DNA from: Tetradesmus obliquus
Taxonomy: Eukaryota; Chlorophyta; Chlorophyceae; Sphaeropleales; Scenedesmaceae
Direction: 5' to 3'
Assembly: GCA_030272155.1 (NCBI GenBank)
Contig: CP126203.1
Coordinates: forward strand, 1,798,001-1,862,000
DNA: 64,000 nt
Position 1 is the first letter of the stretch. Every line of letters starts with the position of its first letter. Position numbers and translations under genes: made by a program. The notes beneath the pieces were generated by a model, which saw only the letters and a program-made list of their open reading frames with translations, had not been told where the DNA came from and did no database searches. This document shows positions 11,645-23,066 of the stretch, in pieces.

Positions 11645-12692
11645 TTAGCACTGGCGGTTCAGGCATTCCCGAAGCTGCTCCTCAGTTGCCTGTACAATCT
11701 CATGCCGCGCCCCAAGCACCTGGCTCCTTGCTTCCAGCGCTTGCCAGTACAGCTCCTCTGCTGCCCCGTGCTTGCCCTGCCTGCTATAACAGCGCCCCAG
11801 CTCCTCTGCTGCTGCTGCCATAGCCAACAGCGCATCCTGCTGCTGCTTTGTCAGCCGGGAGTCCCCATCCTCCAACACACTCCAGTCCACGCCATCATCC
11901 AACCCACCAGCTGCTAAACCTGCACTGCCAAACACGCCAGTGGCTGCAAAGCTCGCCTGGCGGCTGTGACGGCCAGCAGAGCCCGCAGCAGCAGTGACAG
12001 GCACATCTTGCCCCGGCGGCGGCGGCGGCTCCAGTACCAACACATCTGCTGTACGTGATTCTAACACATGTGACAGATGCTCCTCTGCCTGCGCATCACA
12101 GCCCAGCTGCGCCAAGCATAGCGCAACGCCGCGGTGTGACGCCACCAGATCCTCCTCAGATCTGCTGCTGCCGCCACTGCTGCTGCTGCCGCCTGCTGAT
12201 TGCTGCTGCTGCTGCTGCCGCCGCACCCACAAGCCCTGCTTGTAGAATACTAAGGCCTCTGCATGGCGGCCCTGCTGGCTGAGGCAGTGCCCCAGCTGGT
12301 GTGCTGTGGTGGCGACATCTGGGTGGGCCTCGCCCAGGGTGCTGCTGCGTGTGGAGAGGGCTTGTTCATACAGCGGCTCTGCCTCTGTGAACTGGCCCAA
12401 CCTGTGTGTTTGTGAGAAGCAGGGGCAGCAGCGGCAGCAGCAGCAGTGGTTAGCCGCATGGCACATCTAGGTGGGCCTCGCCCAGGGTGCTGCTGCGGAT
12501 GAAGAGGGCTGCTTCGTACAGCGGCTCTGCCTCTGTGAACTGGCCCAACCTGTGTTTAGAAAGCAGGGGCAGCAGCAGCAATGGTTAGCCGCATGGCACA
12601 TCTGGGTGGGTCTCACCCAGGGTGCTACTGTGGATGGAGAGGGCTGCTTCATACAGCGGCTCGGCCTCTGTGAACTGGCCCAGCCTGTGTGG

Positions 12693-12735
<43 letters not shown>

Positions 12736-13641
12736 TTAGCCACACGGCACATCTGGGTGTGCCTCACCCAGGGTGCTGCTGCGGATGAAGAGGGCTTGCT
12801 CGTACAGCGGCTCCGCCTCTGTGAATTGGCCCAGCCTGTGTGTGAACAGCAGGGGCAGCAGCAGCACTGGTTAGCCGCATGGACATGTGGGTGGGCCTCA
12901 CCCAGGGTGCTGCTGCGGATGGAGAGGGCTGCTTCATACAGCGGCTCTGCCTCTGCAAATTGGCCCAACATGTTTGGGAAACGTATGGGCAGCAGCGGCA
13001 GCGGCTGTCAGCCGCATGGCCTAAGGTTGCGTTTCTGTGAAGCTGTCATACATCTTTGCATGTCAGCCACATGCTTGAGCTACCAGTGACATGCCACCCC
13101 AGCAGATACAAGCACAAGCCAAAACACAAAGTACAACAGTTCCAGCTTCCAGTCACACCACCACCCCACAAGCATGAGCTCACCTGCTCTTGCACAGCGC
13201 CAAGTTGTGCATGCACGCTGCGGTGTCAGCATGCTGCTCCCCAAGCGTCGCCCTGCGGACCTCCATCGCTGCTGCATACATCTTCGCCGCACCAGCATAG
13301 CTGCCCTGCCCGTACAAACACGCTGCCAGATTCACCGCCGCCGCAGCCACCTGCGGATGCCGCCTGCCTAACAAGGCCTGGCGGTGGCTCAGCACCTGCC
13401 GGAACAGACCCTCTGCCTCACTAGCCTTGTTGTTTTTGTTCAGGCACAGCGCGAGCCGCGTCATGGCTGTTATTGTATTAGGATGCGAGCTGCCAAGGTG
13501 CTGAGAGAGGATGGCTAGGGCTGAGCGCAGCGCTGCCTCTGCTTCATCCCGCCTGCCTGATAAGCTGAGCTGGCGCGCAAGGCCCTCTAGTTGATTAGCT
13601 TCAGCAAGCAGCTGGGAGTGGCTGCCGCTACCTCCGCTGCG

Positions 13642-13673
<32 letters not shown>

Positions 13674-15571
13674 CGCCTGTGTCATTGCTACTGCTGGGCG
13701 CTGCAGTCCCACTGCTGCCAGGTGCTGTTGCCGCTGCAAGGCCGGCAGCACTGCTGTCTGGGCCCTGGCCCAGCCTCGATTTGATGCTGCTGCAGGACAC
13801 CTGCTGCTTACCAGGGCTGTTGCTGCGGCTGCTGCTTGCCGCATCGTCTGCTGGCTGCTGCTGCTGCTGCTGCCCCTGGCTGTGCTTGGGGCTTGGAGGG
13901 CCGCATGCAGCTGCTGCTGCTGCCTGCTGCTCTTGTACAGCTGCACTGAGGCCTTGAAGCTTTGCTGGTAGAGACAGCTTGCGCACATGACTCCGCAGCG
14001 GAGAGCAGCCTCCATCAGGCTCAGCAACAGCAGCAGCAGCAGAACTAGGAGGTGCTACTCCAGCCTCCTTCTGGCAGCTGCTGCTAGTGCGGATGGGTGA
14101 CAGCAGCACTGGCGGCGGCGGCAGCTCATGCCCTGGCCGGGCCTTTCCTGTGTGTGGGGACTTGGAGGCGTGGCTGCTGCTGCTGGTGCCTGGCCGCACC
14201 TGCACCGCCTGCTGACTGCTGCGGGCGCTGCTGCTACCACCCTGCTGCTGCTGCTGCTGCTGCTGGGCTGACATGCAGCATCCAGGGGTAGGGGAGCCTG
14301 CCGCTGCCGGCACAGCGCCATACGGTGCATACCTGCTCTGCTGCTGCTGCTGATGTTGGACGTACGAGTCTGGAGCCGGGCTGCTTGCGCTGCTTGCGTA
14401 CACTCCTCGGCTGCCCCTGCCAGGACTTACACTGCCATTGCTGCTGGCTGCTGTGCCCTCCCTGGCGCTGCCGCAGCTGCCAGCCCCTACACTGGGCACT
14501 GCTGCTGCTGCTGTTGCTGCTGCTGTCGGCGTCATGGGTGTGCTAGGCGTCTGTGGCCGCTTCCTGGCTGGCGAGCCGCCGCCAAACAGTGCCCGCCACC
14601 TGCTGGTCTTTGTAGGCGACGGCGGCACCTGAGCAGCAGCAGCAGCTTCAGCATGCTTGGGGCTGTCATATGGGCTGGCTCTGCTCTTGCTGCTGCTGCT
14701 GCTGCCGCCGCCACCAAACCTAGAAGCCAGCGAGGCAACCACACCAGGTGCCACCAGCCTGCCTGCTTCTGCTGCACCAGAACCCGCCCCAGCAGCACCT
14801 GCTACTGCCTTGGCAGCACCAGCAGCACCCACAGCAGCCACACCAGCACCAGCACCAGCAGTGAGGCTAGCTGCGCCAGCAGCTCCACCAGCAGCAGCAG
14901 CAGCAGCTGCAGGCGCTGCTGCGCTGCCTGCTGCTGCTGCTGCTGCACCGGCACCCACGAGCCCTGCTGCTAGCCCCAGCCCTGCTACTGCGCCAGCTAA
15001 GATGCTGCCGCCTGTGCCTGGCCCGCTTGTTCTGCGCATGCGCTCAGGGCTGTCGCTGTGGCTGGCAGGCTCATAGCTGCGCCTAGGGGACAAGCCACGG
15101 CCGCTGCTGCTGCCGCTGCCACTGCCAGCAGCAGCAGCAGCAGCGGCTGCTGCAATGACCTCAGTCCTGCAGCCAGTGTTGCGCCCCAGCAGCAGGTTGC
15201 TGAGGGTGCGCTGGTGCTGCCGCTTGCTGCTGCTGGGACTGCTGCACACCGCTGCAGCACCGGCTGCTGCTGCTGCTGCCAGTGACGGGCTACTGCCGCT
15301 TTCATGCTGATCTACAAACTGACTACCTGCTGCACTGCTGCTGCTGGCACCACCACCTGATCTATGTGCAGCAGCTGCTGCTGTCAGTGGGCCAGCTGGC
15401 ACTTCACCAGCCTGCTGCTGTATGCTGCTAGCAGTAGCTGCTGAATGGTCTCCAGCCCATTTTGAACCCCCACTTGGCCATTTGCTCTGCCCAAACATGG
15501 CTGCTAGCTGCTGCTGGGCTCGCTGCTGTATCTGCTCATCATCTACCCAGCTCTTGCGCTGCAGCGGCTTG

Positions 15572-15607
<36 letters not shown>

Positions 15608-18600
15608 GCTGCAGGGATCTGCCATTGCTTCCGCTGCTTGCTGGGTGACAGCCTGCCGTCACCTTGCTGCATATCATCAGCCTCACCAACGCTATCAGGG
15701 CCAACAAACTTCCCACCTAGCTGCTGCTGCTGCTGCTGCTGTTGGCAGTTCCTGTTTATCTGCTCAATAGCATCAGCACAGCTGCTGGAAGTGGTGCTGT
15801 ATGCTGGGCTCTCAAAGTGTGTAGGCAGCTGCCCAGGCGCCTGCTTTCTGCCATTATTGCTATTGCTGCCGTTGCTGCTGCCCCCATAAGGCCTGGCACC
15901 CCACACCTCAAACCCGTCCGACACGCTGCGACAATGCTGCTGCTGCTGCTTATCACTTCCAATATCCCCAGCGTGATCCAGCATCTGACACTCCCTCTGC
16001 TGCTGGTGATGCCGCTGCATGCTGCCTTGCATCATCATCTCCTGCCCAAGCATGCCGCCAGCTCTGCCCGTTACTTGCTCGCTAGCGCTGCGTGCGTGGT
16101 GTGGCTGCCGTTTGGGTGACGCAAGGCCCATGCTGGCAGCCAAGCCCTGCTGCTGCATCTGCTGCTGCTGCCGCCGCTGCTGCTGCGCCTCCTGCTCTTC
16201 TTGAATCGCCTCTTCCTCACTCCACAGCACCCTCGGCAGCTTGCTGGGTGAACTGTTCGACAAGCTACTGCTCGGCCTGCTGCTGCCACGGCTGTTGCTG
16301 CCGCCATACTGCCCCGATCCGGACCCACCCACGCCTGCAAACCCTCCTGCGACGGCTGCCATGCTGCTGCCTGCAATGCTGCTGCTGGTGCTGCTGCTGC
16401 CGCCGCCAGGCAGTGGTGGTGCTGAGGGTGCCCCCAGTGAGGACTCCTGGCTGATGAGCGGCAGCAGCCCTATCTGAGCCAGGTACTGGTCCAGGCTGGC
16501 CTGCAGTGACAAGACAGGGAGTGACACACAAATTTTTTGCCATGCATGCACAAACTGACCACACAGCTCACTACTGCATGTCACAGTCGCGCACTTCCTT
16601 ACATCTTCTTGCATCAACACAAACATGCAACGCCTTTGAAGCGAACATTGAAGGCATCAAGCATGCCGTCAGCAACTGGAGAAACTTCCTTGAGGCAACC
16701 CACCTGCTTGTCGCCCTTGCCACCAGCTGCTCCTGCATGCCGCTGCTTGCCATGCCCCTGCTCATCCAGCTGCTGCCGCTGCTGCTGCTCCTTATTCTCC
16801 TCATCCTCCTCATCCTCAGCCACCGCATGCAGCCTGCCTAGCCCTCTGCTGCTGCTGCTGCTGCCGTCCTCCTCTGCCTCCTGCAGCTGCTGCACCAGCT
16901 GGCAGCAGTCCTGCTGCAGGCCCACCAGCACGCCGCGCGCAGCCGCCAGCAGCTGGCTGTTGCGAGCCAGGCTGCTGGTGGCACGCATCAGCTGCGGCCG
17001 CTCCAGGACAGGGCCCATAGCTTGTAGTGCCTGCAGGACAGCAGCAATCAACGGGTATAACATGTGTCATGGGCTCAGCAGAACAGGGCCATGCAAGGCT
17101 GCTGGTGGCACGCATCAGCTGCGGCCGCTCAAGCACAGGGCCCATTGCCTGCAGAGCCTGCATTGGAAAGCAGCAAGCAGCAGCAGAAACATGGCGATAC
17201 ATTTGTGTTTTTGAAATTGCCTCGGCCACAGCATAAGCACGGCCTCACACCAGGAGGAACTGTGAGTAGGCGCTGCAAACATTAACACTTTATCCAAATG
17301 TTGCCACACACACCTTGAGGATGGCATCTGCTGTGGGCCGCCGCGCCGGGTCCGCCTCAAAGCAGCCCCGCAGCAGGCCCTCCAGCATTAAGTGGCCCAA
17401 CCGCCAAAGTGCTTAGCCTGTGGTATGCATACTCTACTCCAACATGCTGTGCATGTGCACCACAAAACATTGTCAGAGAGACATATGCAGCTGCCTTTCA
17501 AGCAATGCTTGCGCACACACCTTGAGGATGGCACCCGCCGTGGGCCGCCGCACCGGGTCCGCCTCGAACCAGCCCCGCAGCAGCCCCTCCAGCAGTAAGT
17601 GGCCAACCCTCAAAGTTCTATCCCTGTGATCATGCATGTTACCCTCACATAATCAGCTGCCCTTCACGCAACACTTGCGCACACACCTTGAGGATGGCAC
17701 CCGCTGTGGGCCGCCGCGCCGGGTCCGCCTCAAAACACCCCCGCAGCAGGCCCTCCAGCTGCCCCGGCAGCCCCTGCGGCAGCGGCGGCGCCTGCTTGGC
17801 CACACCCACTGCGGTGCAGATCTGCAGCAGGCTGTCGGCCGCCCAGGGGGGTGCCCCCGTGAGCATGTGCAGCAGCGTGGCGGCCCAGCCCCAGATGTCC
17901 ACCTTGTTGGTGGGGCGGTGCCCGGGCGTGAACTGCTCCGGGGCCCTGCAAGTTGCCAAAGAAAACAGAGGCAGAGGGCAGCGATATGGGTGCAACTTGA
18001 TTAGTCGAAGGCCCAGAGTGTTGCACAACGTGCAGTACAAGCAAGGCATGCAAGACGCGGTTGCGGTAAATGGCGAGCCTGCAGCCCATGGTTGGATGAT
18101 GACAGCTGCGCAGGTAATATGCTTGACTAGTTCAACACAACCGCCGCGGCTACCTACATGTAGTTGGGAGTGCCGCGCAGCACCCCTGACGACCGCGTCG
18201 CGCCACCGCCGCCGCGCCTGGCGCCCCGCTGCTGCTGCGCGACCGCACTTCCCGCCGCGATGCTGCACGTGACGACGCTGCTGATGCCGAAATCAGCAAT
18301 CACTGCATCGCCCAGCTCGTCATCGATCAGCACATTGTCTGGCTTGAGGTCTGCTGCTGTCACTCCCAGCCTGTGCAGCTCCACGAGGCCCTTGGCGATG
18401 TCGCTGGAGTACTTGAGCGCCAGTGGCAGCGGCAGACGGCGCCCTGCAAGCGAACGTTTTTGAAACACGTAGGGAATATGAGATGGCTCTGTGTTGACGA
18501 GAGCAGGGCATTGCAGGGCAGTGCTTAGGACTGGGATGGGTGCAATGCAGCATGCCCTGCACAGCTGCACGCGCAAACACCAAGTTGCCAGAAGCCTATC

Positions 18601-20168
18601 TGCTGCTGTGCTCAGCCCATGGCTGTTGTCGTTGTAGTGCTATATGGTGTGTGTGCACAGCGCCATCACACCTGGGTGCCGCGCCACACGTGCCGCCAGG
18701 CTGTAGCTGTACAGCTTCATGATGATGGCAAAGTTGCCGCCCTTCACACAGAAGCCCTTGTAGATGCACACCTGGCAGTGGCAGCAGCAGCAGCAGCAGC
18801 AGCAGCAAGATATTTCAAGAAGCAGCAGCAACAGTTGATTACAAAGACGACCTTACAGTGCTGGCACAACTGTTGCTGTGTGGCTGACCATGCCATGCTG
18901 GCTGCTGCTGCTGCATACTCTTCCGGCACCTCCCACCATCTCACCTGCTTGCACTCGCCCGTGGTGTGCAGCAGCACTGCCACCTCCCTCCTCAGGCAGT
19001 CCAGCTGGCGCTCATCCACCCCAACCAGCGGCAGCAGCTTGATGGCCACTGCGTTGCCCCACAGGCTGCCGCGCCACACCTCGCCGCTGTTGCCCTTGCG
19101 GCTGATCATGTTGACCAGCTGCAGCTGCTCCGGCTTGATCATCATGCGCTCCGCATTAGCCAGGCCCCACCTGCAGCAACAACAGCGTACATGTGTATAG
19201 TTGCATGCTCGTGAGCCGTTGCTTGAGTGGGAGAAAAGGAGTAGTCGGGAATGTAAATCAGAGTGTATATGTGTACGGGTGCATGCATGTGAGTTGCTGG
19301 TAGAGGTGTCAGAGTATGACTTGAGCGGTACAGGAAGGCCGCGCCACCATCAGGGAAGAACCGATAGCTGACTGGTGGCTGTACTTGCAGGAGCAACGGT
19401 TCTGGGCAGTAGTTGATGCCGAGGCTACTGCTGCCAAGTCCGCTGCAAAGGTGGAGAGCAGAGGCATTGCTGGCAGCTGCACTGAAGCTAGCATAGCTTG
19501 TGTGAGCAGCGCTGCTGCGGACGGTCTGTGCGTACATGCTGACTGGCATCATCAGCACATCACGCTAGCTGCTGCTGTGTATGAATGCTGGAGCTGGAGC
19601 TCTGGCTGCTGCAGGTGCTGCTGTTTGTGCTTTTGTTGACCCCACCTGTCCATGAGGTCCATAAGCGGCACATTTGCCGCCTCCATGGCATTCTCCAAAG
19701 CATAGTTCCTGCAAGCAGCAACATGGCGTCAGCAGCATCAGCAGCTGCAACTGCGGCCTTACAGAAGCCGTCATATGTTGCGCTGGGTAAGCATTGGGTG
19801 GCGCGGCTTGCTGTTGCTGCTGCTGAAGCATTACAAACTTTGCTGTTGACTGCACTGTCTGGCATCTTGCCTTTGCGCTGCTGTCCAACCTGCTGATGTG
19901 GCTGTGGGACGGCTGGTCAAAGCCGATGGGCAGCAGCGCAGGCGCCAATGTGTCTGCCACAGCTGCTGCATCCAGATTGTTGAATAACCCACCTAGGCAG
20001 GTCATCGACATGCTTGTGGATTGGCTGCCTGCAATAAGGGCACCAGCGCTGCGGCCCCAAGTTGTGCTGGATGCACTCCCGGCAAAATGTGTGCCCACAT
20101 TCCAGGATGAGCGGCTGCCGCGCTGAGGCATTGAACATGGACGTGCAGATGCCACATTCGAACGCCAT
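11645..20168 (-). CDS. RING finger - protein kinase - TPR fusion protein
   Basis: Nine exons: 20168-19993, 19708-19646, 19170-18945, 18771-18672, 18443-18158, 17945-17687, 17030-16704, 16500-13184, 12401-11645; 1836 residues, all phases consistent. Residues 5-48 form a C3HC4 RING (CGICTSMF, CGHTFCRECI, CPYCRQP), the usual E2-binding fold of ubiquitin ligases. Residues about 95-370 form a kinase: RKGNSGEVW loop, VAIK (K124), DLKPDN (D220), DFG (D239), MAPEQ. HRD is replaced by AAD, keeping the catalytic Asp, and the first loop Gly is Arg. A long Gln/Ser/Ala linker leads to kinesin-light-chain-like TPRs (EAEALFRQVLSHRQALLG, EAEPLYEQALSTRSSTLG). The RING-kinase head recalls plant KEG, but KEG carries ankyrin and HERC2-like repeats rather than TPRs. 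Both activities and the substrates are inferred. Confidence 0.85.
12471..12975 (-). repeat. Four extra copies of the TPR-exon start
   Basis: About 12471-12553, 12604-12693, 12758-12840 and 12890-12972 each encode LGQFTEAEPLYEAALSIRSSTLG-like text, as does the true exon (12320-12401). Three have working-looking ACACAG acceptors; the one nearest the upstream exon has ACATG instead. Three copies carry GGGTGAG where the true exon has GGGCGAG, creating a donor. Start and end phases differ, so the copies cannot be chained into the mRNA. Confidence 0.85.
17088..17162 (-). repeat. Acceptor-side copy of exon 7 start
   Basis: Encodes ALQAMGPVLERPQLMRATSSLAW with its own CTGCAG acceptor; the true exon (start 17030) reads ALQAMGPVLERPQLMRATSSLAR. 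Confidence 0.85.
17317..17594 (-). repeat. Two donor-side copies of the kinase exon 6 end
   Basis: About 17317-17388 and 17517-17594 repeat the last 70-77 nt of the exon at 17687-17945 (ADPARRPTAGAILK) together with the GTGTGTG donor. Spacing is about 170-200 bp. Confidence 0.9.
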
Positions 20169-20730
20169 AGCTCCTTCTGTGCTGCTGACGCTGTTGACTT
20201 GCTGTGCAGCTGATGGGATGCAGCGTCCTGCTGGTCCAGTCAGTCAGCAGCAGCATGCACTCCAGCAGCTGCTGCGTCATGCTGTCATCGCAACAGATGT
20301 ACCAGCTTCTACGAGCTATTGGTTTGTGAAGCTATGCATCGCGCAACAGCTGGCGGAAAGGTGCTGAGAGCAGCAGGCACAGAGATTCGAAATGGACTGT
20401 CCAGGACCACAGACTGCAACCGCGCAGTACAGATGTTTTACGCCTGTTTGTCTCAATTTAGTTTCTTTAAGGTCGGGGCAACCCTTTTGGGACCTGCTGG
20501 AGTTATCGCGTTGCACGAGCACTACACTTGAGGGTAAACAGCACTCAACGTATCACTAAGTAGCATGACTAGATTTCCACGCTTGTAACGAATTAAAAGG
20601 CGATGGCGTGCAGCCGATCCCACCCAGCAGCAAAATGGCGGGGCCGCGGGCAAGTGACAGTGCCAGCCAAAGCTGTACTCCACACGACTACACGCCGCGT
20701 GCATGCACAGATAACATTTGAGCACATCTA
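20169..20730. other. Spacer between SECA2 and the RING-kinase gene
   Basis: 562 bp that must hold the SECA2 3' UTR and the RING-kinase promoter, both on the minus strand. Few triplet repeats; no open frame with features of a gene. I identify no specific site. Confidence 0.5.
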
Positions 20731-21886
20731 TCAAGCCATGCGACGCTGATTTGCAGCTCCTGCTGGCTGCAGCATGTCACCACCTTGCGGCTGACGCCCA
20801 TTGCTGCCTGCTCCCCTGCCATTTACTGCCCCGTTCACGCCTGTTGCCGCGCCTGGCTGCTGCACGGACCCTGGCAGGTCCCCTTCGCCCAAACTATCGA
20901 GCTGCTGGTCAAGCAGCAGGCTGAAGTTCAGGTCTGGCACCATCAGCCTAGCAACAACTGCATCTCTGTAGCTGTCTAGCAGCACCAGAAATGCCCTGTT
21001 TGCCTCAAGCCTGAACTCTTCCAGCGGCTGCTGGCTGCTGTAGGCCTTGAGGCCCACTGCATGCCGCAGTTTGTCCACGTCCTGCAAGCAGTGAAGCAGC
21101 TGAGTGAGTTGTTTAGCACAGCAGCACCAGCAAAGGCATCATCAAACAGCAGGGCCAGCCCATCCACTGTGCAGCACCCTCACTAATAGCACAAGTTTCC
21201 ATTCGCCGACGCAGCAACCTCTCAACAGATACCAGCTGCTCAATTACCAGGTTGGTGACAACCTTTCCAACACAGCCATTTGCTGTTCAGCCCCCGTACC
21301 TCCAGGAAGCAGCTCCACAGTGCGTCAACCCACTCCAGCATGACGCTCCTGCAGTACGCCTGCAGGTACAGCTCAGCATCCAAGTCCAGCATGCCGCTGC
21401 TGCTGCCAGCTGCGCCTGCTGTGCTGCTGACAAGCAGCCGCCGCAGCGTGAGGTGCCGCAGCTCATATGCATGGATGAGCGCTGTGCCTAGGTAGTTGCG
21501 CAGCACCTGGACCTGCGCGGCAGCAGCAGCAGCAGCAGCTGTGAGTGGCAGCAACGCAAGAAGATGCCATTTGTGCTGTAGCCAATCATGCATGTGCGAG
21601 AGAGCACCGCCAAAGCTCAGAGTCTGTGTACAAAGGTTGACCAGTGGCTGCAGGATGCCGCAACAGCACTAGGATGTCAAGTAGCACATACTCCATGAGA
21701 TGCAAGCATTTAAACAGTGGCATCACACCAAGGGGATGTCGGGTCAAAGCAACAGGGACAAGTACGGGGTGTGTTGGCAGCCAGCCAGCAGCCCACCTTT
21801 GCAGCATGCCTGCCTTTCACTGGCGGCCGCTGCATTGCCAGAAGGCCCTCCGGCAGACTCCAGTGCTCTGGAAGCTGCAAGGGCTC

Positions 21887-21921
<35 letters not shown>

Positions 21922-23023
21922 ACGCTGCTGCTGCTGGCGTGCCAAACAGCTTGGCATGTGCTGCTAGCGCCAGCTGCGATTTGAAGCCGACCTGAAACTG
22001 CGGTACTGGCCAGGGCAGCGCTGCGCCCTCTACTAAGTATGCAGCCAGCTGCTGCACCTGCTCAGGGCCGAGCACTGTTACTTCTGCTACATTTATTGGC
22101 ACAGTTGCCACTCGTGGCTGCTGCTGCTGCTGCTGCTGACTGCTGCCGTTGCTGGCAGCAGCTGCCTGCGTCAGCTGCATCAGCGTCTGCGCGGTAATAT
22201 CGTACGCAATACCATCAGCTACTGTTTTGAATTCCACCTGCATCTTGTTGACCAGCTCTGGTGGGTTGACCAGCCGGTGTATGTACCACATCAGCGCAGA
22301 CAGCGGGCTTATACGCTGCTGACGCTGCTGCTGCTGCTGTCCGGCCGCCTCGCTTCTGCTACTGCCAAAGCTACTGCTGCCTATACTGCTGCTGTTGCTG
22401 CTGCTGTTTGGTGATGCTGGCCGCCCATGCTGCTGTGTTGCCATACCAGCAGCAGCAGGCACTGCCAGTGCCTCAGCAGTACTGAGGGTTTCCCGGGTCC
22501 ACGCTGCAGGTCCTGCTGCTGCATCTATGAGGGAAGCCACTAGCTGGTCTACCCACTGCTGAATAAACATGTGCATCACCCGGTTGCGCTGCTGGCTGTC
22601 GCCTGTCAGGATGAGCCGCCGCAGGCTGTACAGGTTGCGGCGGTACACCTCCAGCACCTCGTCATACCTGCGTTACATGACAACATGTAACAATGTTTGA
22701 ACAGTTTGCGACAGACAGCTCAAGGCGGTCGCGTACCAGCGACTCAGCTACAGCAGCATTGGTACCTTCAGCTGACAATAACAAGCCACATCCAATAACA
22801 GACCTGGGCAGCACTTGTGCTGCTATGTCGTACAGCAATAGTAAAACTCATCACGCAAAGAAACGCCAGCCGCTCACCGCTTGGTCTCCAGGCGCGCCAT
22901 CTGCCACTGGTTCTCCATGCTTTTCTGCACCTCGCGGTGCAGCAGGTCCACCACCACGCTCTCCTGGTACGGCAGCAGCTGACCAGACGACAGCAGGCTG
23001 CCAGCCAGCTGCTGGAAGGCTGC

Positions 23024-23066
<43 letters not shown>

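Noticed and set aside
13591-16477. Many plus-strand frames of poly-Cys/Leu/Ala
   Set aside because: Antisense shadows of the 3.3-kb linker exon of the RING-kinase-TPR gene; no start context, domain or splice support.
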